Positions 42,846-50,507 of a stretch of DNA of 50,508 bases are shown one piece after another (the first letter of the stretch is position 1; the number at the start of each line of letters is the position of its first letter). A program made the translations under genes and the position numbers. Source of the DNA: a virus; IMG/VR virus record IMGVR_UViG_3300035698_033129, positions 1 to 50,508 of that record; one strand, given 5' to 3'. The notes under the pieces were generated by a model. That model was not told the DNA's origin. It saw nothing but the letters and a program-made list of their open reading frames with translations, and did not search any database.

Positions 42846-44111
42846 CTAAGCAGACTGAGTCCGATGCTTGCGCAGGAACTTGATGTTGTTAAAAACCATC
42901 ATTTTTTCGATATCCTCAACCACATTGGTGGCTTCGCAGTAGTTCCAGTCGACGTAGCCAACGAGCTCTTCTTTCTGCTCGGACTTTTTCCGGCGGGAGC
43001 CTTCCAATTCGTAATAGGAAAGGTTATCGAAAGAGGTCACCCAGAGACTGCTGGGATTCATACCGAGAATCCGGTACCCGGGCAGACCGCCATAGGTTTT
43101 CAAAGTCGACAGAATAAACTTCTGCTCAGACGGTGTGGCCGGATCCTGGGAGGCAAACAGCTTCTGCTCTTCAGCCGCCATCACATCCCGCGCCATCATC
43201 GTGGCCAGCCCTTTGATCTTGAGCTCGGGAATGCTCTCCACCCCAACTGATGCCAGGTGGTCCAGGTTGGCGAAATCGGAATACTGGGTAATGGCCGAGT
43301 CGGCATCGAACGTTTCCTCCGTATATGCCGAGGTGATCCATACTTCGTGCGCTGTTGAATCGGCCAGCAGGGTATGTTCCCCGTTATAGTTCGTGGTGCC
43401 GGCGATGACGATCTTGGCCCCGATAGCAAAGCCGTGATTGGCCAGGGGGATGCTCACTTTTCCGCCGCCTTCATCTGCAGCATCAATTCCATTAATCGGA
43501 ACCACCCGCGAATCATCACCGATAATGATACAACCGGATCCGGGAATCCATTCGTCAAAAACGTTGTCCGGATTTCCGCCATTTTCCGCGGTCTGGGCCA
43601 TGATTGCCGCAAAACCCAGGTCTACATTAACCAGCTTCAGCTCTTCGGTGGCCTGCGCTCCAGGATCAGCATCACGGGCAACACCTCGCAACGCAATTGC
43701 CGCATTTTCATCAGCCATCTGCTGCAGGTAATACCCGCGGTAGAACTTCAACAGGTCTTTTTTGTGATGCCACTGATCGATTCGGGCATAGGATATGATC
43801 GTATCGAACATCCGGATGGCAGTTTGATAGGAGGTTGCCCGGTTGGATGCCAGGTCTTTGGGTGCCCGGGTGCCTCGGTAGGTTCCGGTTTTGTCGCTTC
43901 CCAAAAAGACCTTCTGGCCCGCATTGGCCTTAACAGTGACATGATTGATCCGCTGCAGGAAGTTATTGAACTCCTGGAGTTCCTTGACAATTTTCTGCTG
44001 CTTTTCCGGAGTGATGGAAAAAGAGGCTCTGGGATCTAAAAATCCGTTGGATATGGCCATGGCCTTCATCTCTTTCTCAAAGGCGACCTGGGCTTTTCTT
44101 GACAGTTGCAT
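42846..44111 (-). CDS. Major capsid protein (gpN-like) with extra beta domain
   Basis: The 421-aa P2-type HK97-fold capsid protein has RIDQWHHKKDLLKFYRGYYL, then ELKLVNVDLGF, typical of gpN. It is about 60 residues longer than gpN. The extra part is at about 190-276: INGIDAADEGGGKVSIPL, IAGTTNYNGEH and VWITSAYTEETF have the beta-sandwich pattern of domains used in tail fibres and capsid decorations. It starts at ATG 44111 after GGAGTACAAT. It is the main head protein, processed by the neighbouring protease. Confidence 0.88.
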   Translation of the reverse strand: MQLSRKAQVAFEKEMKAMAISNGFLDPRASFSITPEKQQKIVKELQEFNNFLQRINHVTVKANAGQKVFLGSDKTGTYRGTRAPKDLASNRATSYQTAIRMFDTIISYARIDQWHHKKDLLKFYRGYYLQQMADENAAIALRGVARDADPGAQATEELKLVNVDLGFAAIMAQTAENGGNPDNVFDEWIPGSGCIIIGDDSRVVPINGIDAADEGGGKVSIPLANHGFAIGAKIVIAGTTNYNGEHTLLADSTAHEVWITSAYTEETFDADSAITQYSDFANLDHLASVGVESIPELKIKGLATMMARDVMAAEEQKLFASQDPATPSEQKFILSTLKTYGGLPGYRILGMNPSSLWVTSFDNLSYYELEGSRRKKSEQKEELVGYVDWNYCEATNVVEDIEKMMVFNNIKFLRKHRTQSA

Positions 44112-44160
44112 ATTGTACTCCGCTTGTGAGTTTGTTTAGTGGTGAAAAACAGATGGCTCC

Positions 44161-44502
44161 CTACCAGCCCCGCTCGACTCCATCAGAGAAGCCGTTGGCC
44201 TTGGGCGTGTCCTCTTCGTCCGGCTGCTCTCCCAGCTCCTCGTTCTCAGCCTCCAGGGTTTCGTTCTTCTCCTTCAGCTCCTTGTTTTCGGCTTCGAGGG
44301 TCTCGTTCTTCTCCAGGACCTTGCCCATCATGCCGATCATTTTTTCGTTCTGGACTTTGATGCCGGAGATCTCTTCTGCGATCTTTCCGCCATCGGCCTT
44401 TGGATCAACGTTCGTTTGAGTTTCTGAGGTTTCTTCATTTCCTGTGCTCGCAGCGGGTTCTGTTTTTTTGCCTGCAGCTGCCTGGTCCGTTTCTTTCGTC
44501 AT
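44161..44502 (-). CDS. Internal scaffold protein (in-frame start within protease gene)
   Basis: Inside the protease gene, ATG 44502 has AAGGTGA six bases upstream and encodes MTKETDQAAAGKK followed by acidic coiled coil to the shared stop; 113 aa. Lambda makes its scaffold Nu3 in the same nested way from gene C. The coiled coil (NETLEAENKELKEKNETLEA) fits a scaffold. Confidence 0.5.
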   Translation of the reverse strand: MTKETDQAAAGKKTEPAASTGNEETSETQTNVDPKADGGKIAEEISGIKVQNEKMIGMMGKVLEKNETLEAENKELKEKNETLEAENEELGEQPDEEDTPKANGFSDGVERGW

Positions 44503-45324
44503 GGCTTCACCTTTTAAAGTATTAATGAATAGTGTTCCTTCCAACAATTCGGCCATGGTCCCGGTATCGTCCACCATGTCCGCTTTCACAGCCTTCTCCC
44601 CTGTCATGATAAATCCCTGCCCGAAATCGCTCTCAACGGCCGCGGCGGTGACGTTTCGGTATAGCGCCACGCTGTCAATGAACTCGGCTGCAAGTTCATC
44701 GGCCAGTCCCTGGTAGGCTTTTTCCCCTTTAGGATCGGCCGGGCTGATATTCTTCAGCGGGGACTGCTTGGATGTAATCACGTACTGTTTGTATCCCCTG
44801 TTCTCCATGGCCTCGGAGTTGTCCTCGAACCGGAAAACCACACCGATCGAGCCCAAAAGTGCAGTTGGATCGGCGACGCAGATCCCGCAGGCCGCAAAGA
44901 TCCAAAACCCGGCACTGGCACACATCCCCTGGGCGTAACCGATGATCTTCTTTTTCGACCTGGCTTCATAAACCATCCGCGCAAACTCAGCAATTCCTGT
45001 GATGACTCCACCCGGGGTGTTGAAATGCAGAATGATCTGCTTGCATGTTTTATCAGCCAGGGCTTCCTGGAAATCGCAAGTCAGGATCTTGAGGTTGGTG
45101 CCGAAGTACAGGAGGTTATAAAAGATGGGACCGTTGACGTGGATAATGGTTGTGCTGCCGATCTTCTGAGCATAACTGTGCCATTCGCGATCGGTATCTG
45201 CCACCAGGGCCTTGGGTTCGACATCCCCTCCCTTACTGGCCACCACTTTGGCAATGGAATCCAGGGCAGCGGGATAGATTGCCCATGTCTGCGGGTCGAC
45301 TGTTTTAACCAGGTTCTCTTGCAT
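44161..45324 (-). CDS. Prohead protease (S49) fused to scaffold
   Basis: The 387-aa protein has an N-terminal S49/SppA-like Ser-Lys protease (about 60-270): HFNTPGGVITG, catalytic Ser in GMCASAGFW, SIGVVFR, and a Lys in VITSKQSPLKN. A C-terminal acidic coiled-coil scaffold follows (about 290-387). P2 itself uses a different GpO protease; the S49-plus-scaffold plan is that of lambda gene C. It processes and removes the scaffold during head assembly. It starts after GAGGAGCC and faces the terminase gene across a palindrome. Confidence 0.88.
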   Translation of the reverse strand: MQENLVKTVDPQTWAIYPAALDSIAKVVASKGGDVEPKALVADTDREWHSYAQKIGSTTIIHVNGPIFYNLLYFGTNLKILTCDFQEALADKTCKQIILHFNTPGGVITGIAEFARMVYEARSKKKIIGYAQGMCASAGFWIFAACGICVADPTALLGSIGVVFRFEDNSEAMENRGYKQYVITSKQSPLKNISPADPKGEKAYQGLADELAAEFIDSVALYRNVTAAAVESDFGQGFIMTGEKAVKADMVDDTGTMAELLEGTLFINTLKGEAMTKETDQAAAGKKTEPAASTGNEETSETQTNVDPKADGGKIAEEISGIKVQNEKMIGMMGKVLEKNETLEAENKELKEKNETLEAENEELGEQPDEEDTPKANGFSDGVERGW

Positions 45325-45383
45325 GGCTCCTCTTGTTGAAAATTTAACTCCATTTTACCGAGCAAAAAGAGGGCTGCAAGTTT

Positions 45384-45417
45384 TTTAGGTGTGGAATAAA
45401 GCTATTCCACACCTAAA
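45384..45417. promoter_or_regulatory. 15-bp perfect palindrome between divergent late operons
   Basis: TTTAGGTGTGGAATA (45384-45398) is mirrored exactly by TATTCCACACCTAAA (45403-45417) around AAGC. It lies between the start of the protease gene (leftward) and the terminase gene (rightward), where P2 has two divergent Ogr-controlled late promoters. It contains TGT and ACA half sites like P2 Ogr sites but with 16 instead of 12 bases between them. A binding site for the Ogr-like activator of this phage is likely; a hairpin in RNA is the alternative. Confidence 0.6.
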
Positions 45418-45476
45418 GTTTTTCAAGTTTGTTCGGGATTGAATTATGATGAGCACAAACATTGGAAAGGAGAGCT

Positions 45477-47276
45477 GTGGCCCATACAAAAGAGCAAATC
45501 AAACAGGTTGGAGAGCTGACCAAGAAAGGGCTTACTTCGGCGGCCATTGAACGGCAGACAGGCGTGGCCCCCAAAACCCAGCGCACCTGGCGCAGGAAAT
45601 ATGGCTGGGTGGCTGATTCTGATATCGTTAAGCAGCTGGAGTACCGGATCCAGGAACTCACGTTTTTGGAGAAACCCTCTAAAGAGCAGGTCAATCTTCT
45701 CGGCACTCTCATTGACAAGCTGGGAAACCTGAATGCCCAAAAAGAGAGAGCCGAGGAAAGGCTGGTCAAGCCCAAAGCTGAAGGCGGAGCGTTACGGAAG
45801 AAGAAAAACAACTTCTATGGAATTGATCTCGAGCAGGTTGGGCTGCCTCCCTTTTTCGAATACCAACAGGAGTTTCTCGACGATCTGGCCCGGGATCGTT
45901 TTTACCTGAAAAGTCGGCAGATCGGATTCTCCTGGGTGGTGGCCTGGGAAGCCCTGGTTGATGCCATGAAGTCCGGGAAGAACAAGATCTTTATCTCGGC
46001 ATCCAAGAACCAGGTGGGGCAGATCCGGACCTACGTTAAAGAGTTCTCGATCAAGTACTTCAAGGTCCAGCTCACCGGTACCGACAAAATCACCATCATT
46101 AATCCCGAAGGGGACCTGGTCGAGTTTCATTTCCTGTCGACCAACAGCACCACCACCCAATCCTATCACGGCGACTTATATATTGATGAGTTCTGCTGGA
46201 TTCCAAACCTGCGGGATCTGCTCGATACCGCCCTGGCCCAGGCAAGTCACAAGCACTACCGGATCACCTATTTCTCAACACCGTCGGTTAAGTCTCATTA
46301 CTCCTATAATATCTGGGAGGGGTTGAACGAGTACGGGAAAAAGATGGATGATGAGATCTCCCGCAAGGTCATCACCATTTACGACGCGGAGAGAATGGGC
46401 TGCAACCTGTTTGATATGGACCGGCTTAAAAAGCGGTTTACACCTCGTCAGTTTGCCTTCCTGTTTCTGTGTGAATGGATCGACGATGAGGGCTCGATTT
46501 TCAAGATGGCCGATCTGGAGGCGTGCTACTACCAGACAAAAGTCCTCAACGAAGAGGGAAAGAAAGTTCTGGAGGATGCTCAGCTGCCAGGTTATCGAAA
46601 AGCAGACGGCAACCCTGTCTATATCGGGTACGATCCCAACGGTGGAGGAAAGAACGGCGACTCGGCCTCGATAGCTGCAGGCGAACACCGACCGGAGAAA
46701 CTCAGGATCGTGGGCAGTCATACCTTTAACAATAAGTCCATCAACTGGCAGGCCGCCACCATTAAAAAATGGGTCAAGCGATACAAGGCCGGATTCCTGG
46801 GGATTGATGTCACCGGGATTGGGGAGGCCGTCTACAACCTGATCAAGGATCTGCCCCGGGAGGTGGATTGGCCGTTGACCATCAAGCGGTTCACTTACGA
46901 TCGCGAAAACAAGATCAACCTGATCCTGCACATGGAACGGATCGTGGCCGGCAAAAAACTGGAGTTTGACTCGACCGAAAAGATGATCCTGCAGTCGTTT
47001 CTGGCGATTAAAGCCACAACGACCGGAGCCGGCAGATCAACCATCATAGCGGACCGCAAGAAGGGGATCGGGCATGCGGACCTTTTCTTTGCGATCGCTC
47101 ACCTGTCATACAACTTTCCCATCGAAAACTCGCAGTTAAGATCTGCGGTTCCGGTGGGGGTCTCCAGCGGATCCCCGTCCGGACGTCGAACGTCAAAACT
47201 TAATTCTTCAGGAATGAAGAAAACCCCAACATCAACAACTATAGGAGTCTCCCGTGGCAGCAAAAAAGCATCGTGA
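45477..47276 (+). CDS. Terminase large (ATPase) subunit, gpP-like
   Basis: I use GTG 45477 (VAHTKEQIKQ), 4 bp after AAAGGAG, rather than the upstream TTG. The 599-aa protein has an N-terminal helix-turn-helix (about 5-45), a Walker A-like SRQIGFS (about 140-150), Walker B in YHGDLYIDEFCWI, and the nuclease-type VYIGYDPNGGGKNGDSAS with acidic residues. It drives DNA packaging with the small subunit at 42013. It reads opposite to the head operon, as in P2, and overlaps the portal gene by 23 bp. Confidence 0.92.
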   Translation: MAHTKEQIKQVGELTKKGLTSAAIERQTGVAPKTQRTWRRKYGWVADSDIVKQLEYRIQELTFLEKPSKEQVNLLGTLIDKLGNLNAQKERAEERLVKPKAEGGALRKKKNNFYGIDLEQVGLPPFFEYQQEFLDDLARDRFYLKSRQIGFSWVVAWEALVDAMKSGKNKIFISASKNQVGQIRTYVKEFSIKYFKVQLTGTDKITIINPEGDLVEFHFLSTNSTTTQSYHGDLYIDEFCWIPNLRDLLDTALAQASHKHYRITYFSTPSVKSHYSYNIWEGLNEYGKKMDDEISRKVITIYDAERMGCNLFDMDRLKKRFTPRQFAFLFLCEWIDDEGSIFKMADLEACYYQTKVLNEEGKKVLEDAQLPGYRKADGNPVYIGYDPNGGGKNGDSASIAAGEHRPEKLRIVGSHTFNNKSINWQAATIKKWVKRYKAGFLGIDVTGIGEAVYNLIKDLPREVDWPLTIKRFTYDRENKINLILHMERIVAGKKLEFDSTEKMILQSFLAIKATTTGAGRSTIIADRKKGIGHADLFFAIAHLSYNFPIENSQLRSAVPVGVSSGSPSGRRTSKLNSSGMKKTPTSTTIGVSRGSKKAS

Positions 47277-48390
47277 AGCAACCCCCATCGGCATGGTCAG
47301 CAAGTACCTGGACACCAAAGAACCCTGGATCGAAGTCCAACAGGGAAACCTGGACAATAATGAGTGGCATAACCCACCGGTGGATCCTGATTTTTTGGCG
47401 AAGCTGCTGCGGATGTCTGCCCTGCATGAATCGGCCATCGATTTCAAAGCCCGCCTGGTGACCATGGGGTATTATCCCCACATCACAAACAAGCTCTATG
47501 TTGAACCATTGAAAGAGGGAGCAACCAAAGCCACTGTCCGCAAATACTACGAGACCCTGTATGAGTTTTACAAATTCTTTCCACTGAATGATTTCTATGC
47601 CTATCTGCACGATTCGTTCACTTTTGGAAACGCTTATCTGGAGAAGATCCAGAATAAACGAAAAACCAAAGTGGCTGGGCTCAGAAGAAGAAACGCACGT
47701 TTGATGAGGATCCTGACCAAGGATAAGGGGTTTGCTATTGTGATCGATGAGAATATCGCAAAAAAATACACCCTGGAGCAGATCATTCACAAGATCATGC
47801 CCTGCTCAGAATCCGATTATTACGGCCTGCCCAAGTACACCGGAGCGATCAACGACATCATTCTGGGCGATGCGGCCAGAACGCAGCGGATTCAATTTTA
47901 TGATAACAACGGTTATATGGGGGGATTACTGGTTTCCAACCTGAAGGTGGATGATGTGGATGAGGACGGAGCCTCCAAGACCGAGGATAAGATTGTGGAC
48001 GATATCAACACGGCCCAGACCCCCGGTAAGGGGCGGACGGTGCTGCTAAACCTGAGAGGGGATACTGATATTGATGATGTTGCCAAGGTGATGCAGTACA
48101 TCGACACCACCGTCCAGTTGGCCAAGGATGATTTCAAGGTGACCACCGATACGGCCACCCGCTCACTTTACGAAGCACACCAGACCCCGGCAGAGTTGCT
48201 CGGAACCGTTTTGGAGAAGAAAGCCAGCCCGGACCTGAACAAGCTGCTGGCCAACTATTACAAGGTGGTGATCAAGCCGATCGCGGACCTGGTGATTCAG
48301 GAAATCAACTCGGAAATTTCTCCGGAGAACTGGATCGATTTAAGACCGGATTTTCTGGAAAATGTTGAAAATAAGGAGGATTCCGCTTGA
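47254..48390 (+). CDS. Portal protein (PBSX/gpQ family)
   Basis: The 378-aa protein shows the PBSX/P2-type portal pattern: KYLDTKEPWIEVQQGN, FHDSFTFGNAYLEKIQNK-like core, YGLPKYTGAINDIILGDAAR and ATRSLYEAHQTPAELLG near the end. GTG 47254 is used with TAGGAGTCTCCC upstream. It forms the dodecameric portal of the head. It overlaps the terminase gene by 23 bp and is followed by ogr. Confidence 0.9.
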   Translation: MAAKKHREATPIGMVSKYLDTKEPWIEVQQGNLDNNEWHNPPVDPDFLAKLLRMSALHESAIDFKARLVTMGYYPHITNKLYVEPLKEGATKATVRKYYETLYEFYKFFPLNDFYAYLHDSFTFGNAYLEKIQNKRKTKVAGLRRRNARLMRILTKDKGFAIVIDENIAKKYTLEQIIHKIMPCSESDYYGLPKYTGAINDIILGDAARTQRIQFYDNNGYMGGLLVSNLKVDDVDEDGASKTEDKIVDDINTAQTPGKGRTVLLNLRGDTDIDDVAKVMQYIDTTVQLAKDDFKVTTDTATRSLYEAHQTPAELLGTVLEKKASPDLNKLLANYYKVVIKPIADLVIQEINSEISPENWIDLRPDFLENVENKEDSA

Positions 48391-48400
48391 TAGCATGATT

Positions 48401-48424
48401 TTTCCCCGATAATATAAGGGGAAA
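48401..48424 (+). terminator. Hairpin between portal and ogr
   Basis: TTTCCCC (48401-48407) pairs with GGGGAAA (48418-48424) around an AT-rich 10-base loop. No T-run follows, so it may be a partial terminator or a cleavage site separating portal and ogr messages. Confidence 0.4.
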
Positions 48425-48437
48425 TCACGGAGGATTA

Positions 48438-48662
48438 ATGAACATCATTAAAGCCCGATGCCCCTGCGGCAGCAGGGCATCAATCATCCGCACCAGTCTC
48501 ATTGACTCCAAAACAACGATCCTGACAGCGCGCTGTGACGATGAAAAGTGCCAGTGCGTCTTTCAGATCTCCCAAGCCTTCCATCAAGTAATCATCCCCC
48601 CAGTCCCCCAAAGCCCGAATCCCGCAGAACAGCAACTGACGATATTCGAGAGTTTTAGATAA
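48438..48662 (+). CDS. ogr: Ogr/Delta-family late transcription activator
   Basis: The 74-aa protein is an Ogr-type zinc activator. Cys 8 and 10 (CPCG), Cys 33, 38 and 40 (TARCDDEKCQC), and the conserved IIRTSLIDSKTTIL segment match P2 Ogr/P4 Delta, which turns on late operons. The CxC at the first site, where P2 has CxxC, is a variation. It begins 48 bp after the portal gene behind GGAGG, so it is part of the terminase-portal operon. A damaged second copy lies at 49596. Confidence 0.88.
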   Translation: MNIIKARCPCGSRASIIRTSLIDSKTTILTARCDDEKCQCVFQISQAFHQVIIPPVPQSPNPAEQQLTIFESFR

Positions 48663-48707
48663 ACCGGATAAGCGTTTGTTAACGTTCTGATTAAAAATTT
48701 GAATAAA

Positions 48708-48959
48708 ATGAATCATGCAGCCTATTTTCAGGATCCCAAAAATATCGAGAAAATTATTATGCAAGAGAATAATTCTGGTGTACCAGACTCTGAACAGACC
48801 ACAAGAAATATCGCAAGGATAATCTTTTGGATTTGTATAACTGGAGTTGTCATGTTCGTTGCCGGTCTTGGTATTTTGTTTTGTTTGAAAATAATAGGTG
48901 ATCAACAGTGGTTTTCTGCAGTTATTGAAGCTCACTTTGTGGCGACTGTTAGGCTATAA
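48708..48959 (+). CDS. Small single-helix membrane protein
   Basis: I choose ATG 48708 over TTG 48699; product 83 aa. The N-terminal half is polar, and one membrane helix spans about residues 40-64 (IFWICITGVVMFVAGLGILFCL). There is no clear ribosome site. It follows ogr outside the late structural genes and may be lysogeny cargo; no family is recognised. Confidence 0.5.
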   Translation: MNHAAYFQDPKNIEKIIMQENNSGVPDSEQTTRNIARIIFWICITGVVMFVAGLGILFCLKIIGDQQWFSAVIEAHFVATVRL

Positions 48960-49090
48960 ATTTCTTGTTTGTTATCGGAGATCCCGATGCACTCCCGGAT
49001 AAGGCTTTGTGTATCTTTGTCCTCCACAAGCAGATTTTTCTCAATTTGGCGTTTCTTCAGTTTTTCTTTTAGTTCCTTGTTATAAGTCAT
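48932..49090 (-). CDS. Possible 52-aa basic protein
   Basis: A short leftward frame starts at ATG 49090 (MTYNKELKEKLKKRQIEKNL) and is basic and helical. It overlaps the 48708 gene by 28 bp at its 3' end and has no ribosome site. It may be spurious. Confidence 0.25.
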   Translation of the reverse strand: MTYNKELKEKLKKRQIEKNLLVEDKDTQSLIRECIGISDNKQEIYSLTVATK

Positions 49091-49163
49091 TTTTCACAAC
49101 ACACTGTAATGAATTAAAAAAACGAGTTTTGAGAAAGAACACATTTGTGTGTATCCATCATAT

Positions 49164-49544
49164 TTAATCTAATTTATTAAGAGTTACAATCCATTCAACA
49201 GTACTTAATACTCGAACTCTAATGTAATATTCTCCGTCATCTATATCTTTTGACCTACTGTTTACTTCACCTGATTCTAACTCAGTTTTTCCAACAACAG
49301 TACTTTTATTATCTTCAGAATTTGTTAAACGAACAAGTAAGTATTTATCTTCAGGAACTGAATTTCTGTTTGTTGCGACTACGTTGCTTTCAAACCTAAA
49401 TTGTGCTGTATTTAATTTGAATGTTTCGGAATCCTTAGTACCTTTACCTTTGAACATATAATAAGACATGCCGTCAGGATTTGATTCTTTACAGCCAGAG
49501 AAAGAACAAATAACAAAAATCAATATTAAAATCAGATATTTCAA
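49164..49544 (-). CDS. Putative lipoprotein
   Basis: The 126-aa protein has a signal peptide with lipobox (MKYLILILIFVICSFSGC, acylated Cys at 18) and a beta-rich mature part (FESNVVATNRNSV, YYIRVRVLSTVEW). It would sit in the envelope facing the periplasm or surface. It lies between the good ogr and its decayed copy, read leftward, consistent with late-acquired cargo. No family is recognised; surface exclusion is one possible role. Confidence 0.62.
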   Translation of the reverse strand: MKYLILILIFVICSFSGCKESNPDGMSYYMFKGKGTKDSETFKLNTAQFRFESNVVATNRNSVPEDKYLLVRLTNSEDNKSTVVGKTELESGEVNSRSKDIDDGEYYIRVRVLSTVEWIVTLNKLD

Positions 49545-49595
49545 TTGTTGATTTCTCCAATTTTTTTTGAGTCCGATATTACTTCCCTGTGCTAG

Positions 49596-49778
49596 AGTCC
49601 CTTCGGCAGCAGGGCATCAATCATCCGCACCAGTCTCATTGACTCCAAAACCACAATCCTGACCGCGTGCTGTGATAACGAAAATTGCCAGTGCGTCTTT
49701 CAGATCTCCCATGACTTCCACCATGTAATCATCCGCCCAGTCCCCGAATCCCGCAGAACAGCAGCTGACTATCTTTGA
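49596..49778 (+). pseudogene. Decayed duplicate of ogr
   Basis: Bases from about 49602 to 49810 closely match 48470-48680, the 3' part of ogr and its downstream sequence. The frame keeps RTSLIDSKTTILTA but the first zinc pair is lost (CPCG is replaced by SPFG), an in-frame stop TAG lies just upstream, and no start is present. The C-terminal codons diverge and stop at 49776-49778. It is a dead copy. Confidence 0.8.
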
Positions 49779-49871
49779 GAATTGTAGACAAACTGGATAA
49801 GCGTTTGTTATTGCACCGATTGAAATCATTATATGGAAAATTTCAACTTCAAAAACTTTCCGAGGCCGATC

Positions 49872-50051
49872 ATGAAAATAAAAAACTCGATAAGGTGTCT
49901 CCTGTTTTCTTCAATTCTCATGCTTGCACTATCAGGTTGCAAGGAATTGGGATTAGAATCAGATGATGACGAGGCAACCGGAAGTGAAACTACCACTACA
50001 ACAGATGAAGGTGATACCACCACACCAATAGCTGAAAGCAATCTGGATTGA
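49872..50051 (+). CDS. Small lipoprotein with Thr-rich tail
   Basis: I use ATG 49872 (MKIKNSIRCLLFSSILMLAL), not the longer frame from 49833, because the signal peptide then has normal length. A lipobox LSGC follows; the mature part is about 36 residues, acidic then Thr/Asp-rich and probably disordered. There is no obvious ribosome site. Its small size and position beside another lipoprotein suggest phage cargo on the envelope. Confidence 0.5.
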   Translation: MKIKNSIRCLLFSSILMLALSGCKELGLESDDDEATGSETTTTTDEGDTTTPIAESNLD

Positions 50052-50402
50052 AATGATCCGGTGCAAGCTACTTCAAGAGATATCGGGACACCTTGCGTAT
50101 TCAAGAAGCCGCTTTTCCATCCATACCTTTTTTATAAATCATCAACGAAATTTTCCATTTCCGAAAAAAAGTATAACGGATCAACCATAGTGAATCCCAT
50201 ATATAAAATCAAACATTATTTCAATCTATTGTTTAATGACTTGCTGATATTTTGTCGCGAATGTAGCAACTCGAAACGAACAAACATCCTATTTATAAGA
50301 ACCTAGCTGTGTTTATTACACATCCGTAATTGTCGCGAATGTGTAATAATAATAAAAACTTTAAAAAATCTCTTGATTTAAGTAACTACTCAGGAGTGCG
50401 TC
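50052..50402. other. Gene-free stretch with TGTCGCGAATGT motifs and a palindrome
   Basis: No gene is seen. Exact TGTCGCGAATGT copies lie at 50253-50264 and 50331-50342. TTATTACACAT (50313-50323) is mirrored by ATGTGTAATAA (50339-50349), so the second motif lies partly within this inverted repeat. The same 12-mer is paired at 23131 and 23153. It may be a protein-binding site or a relic of an IS end next to the transposase fragment. Confidence 0.45.
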
Positions 50403-50507
50403 TTAGGAGGTGATTTTTTCGAGCGTGGCGTGACCCTTCAGTGCGTTGGTAATTGACGGCAGAATATCACGTCGGTTTTTTCGGCAGGTGGAAAGATAAC
50501 TACGAAT
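50403..50507 (-). mobile_element. 3' end of a probable IS66-like transposase (partial)
   Basis: On the minus strand a frame enters the window at its right edge and ends at TAA (50403-50405). It reads IRSYLSTCRKNRRDILPSIT and on to LEKITS. The pattern S-x-x-x-TCRKNxRDILxxIxxAL resembles the C terminus of IS66-type transposases. Only 34 codons are present, so the family is tentative. It limits the prophage on the right or marks an insertion into it. Confidence 0.4.

Noticed and set aside
45300-48400. cos packaging site
   Set aside because: I could not recognise a cos sequence by eye; a phage-end sequencing experiment would be needed.
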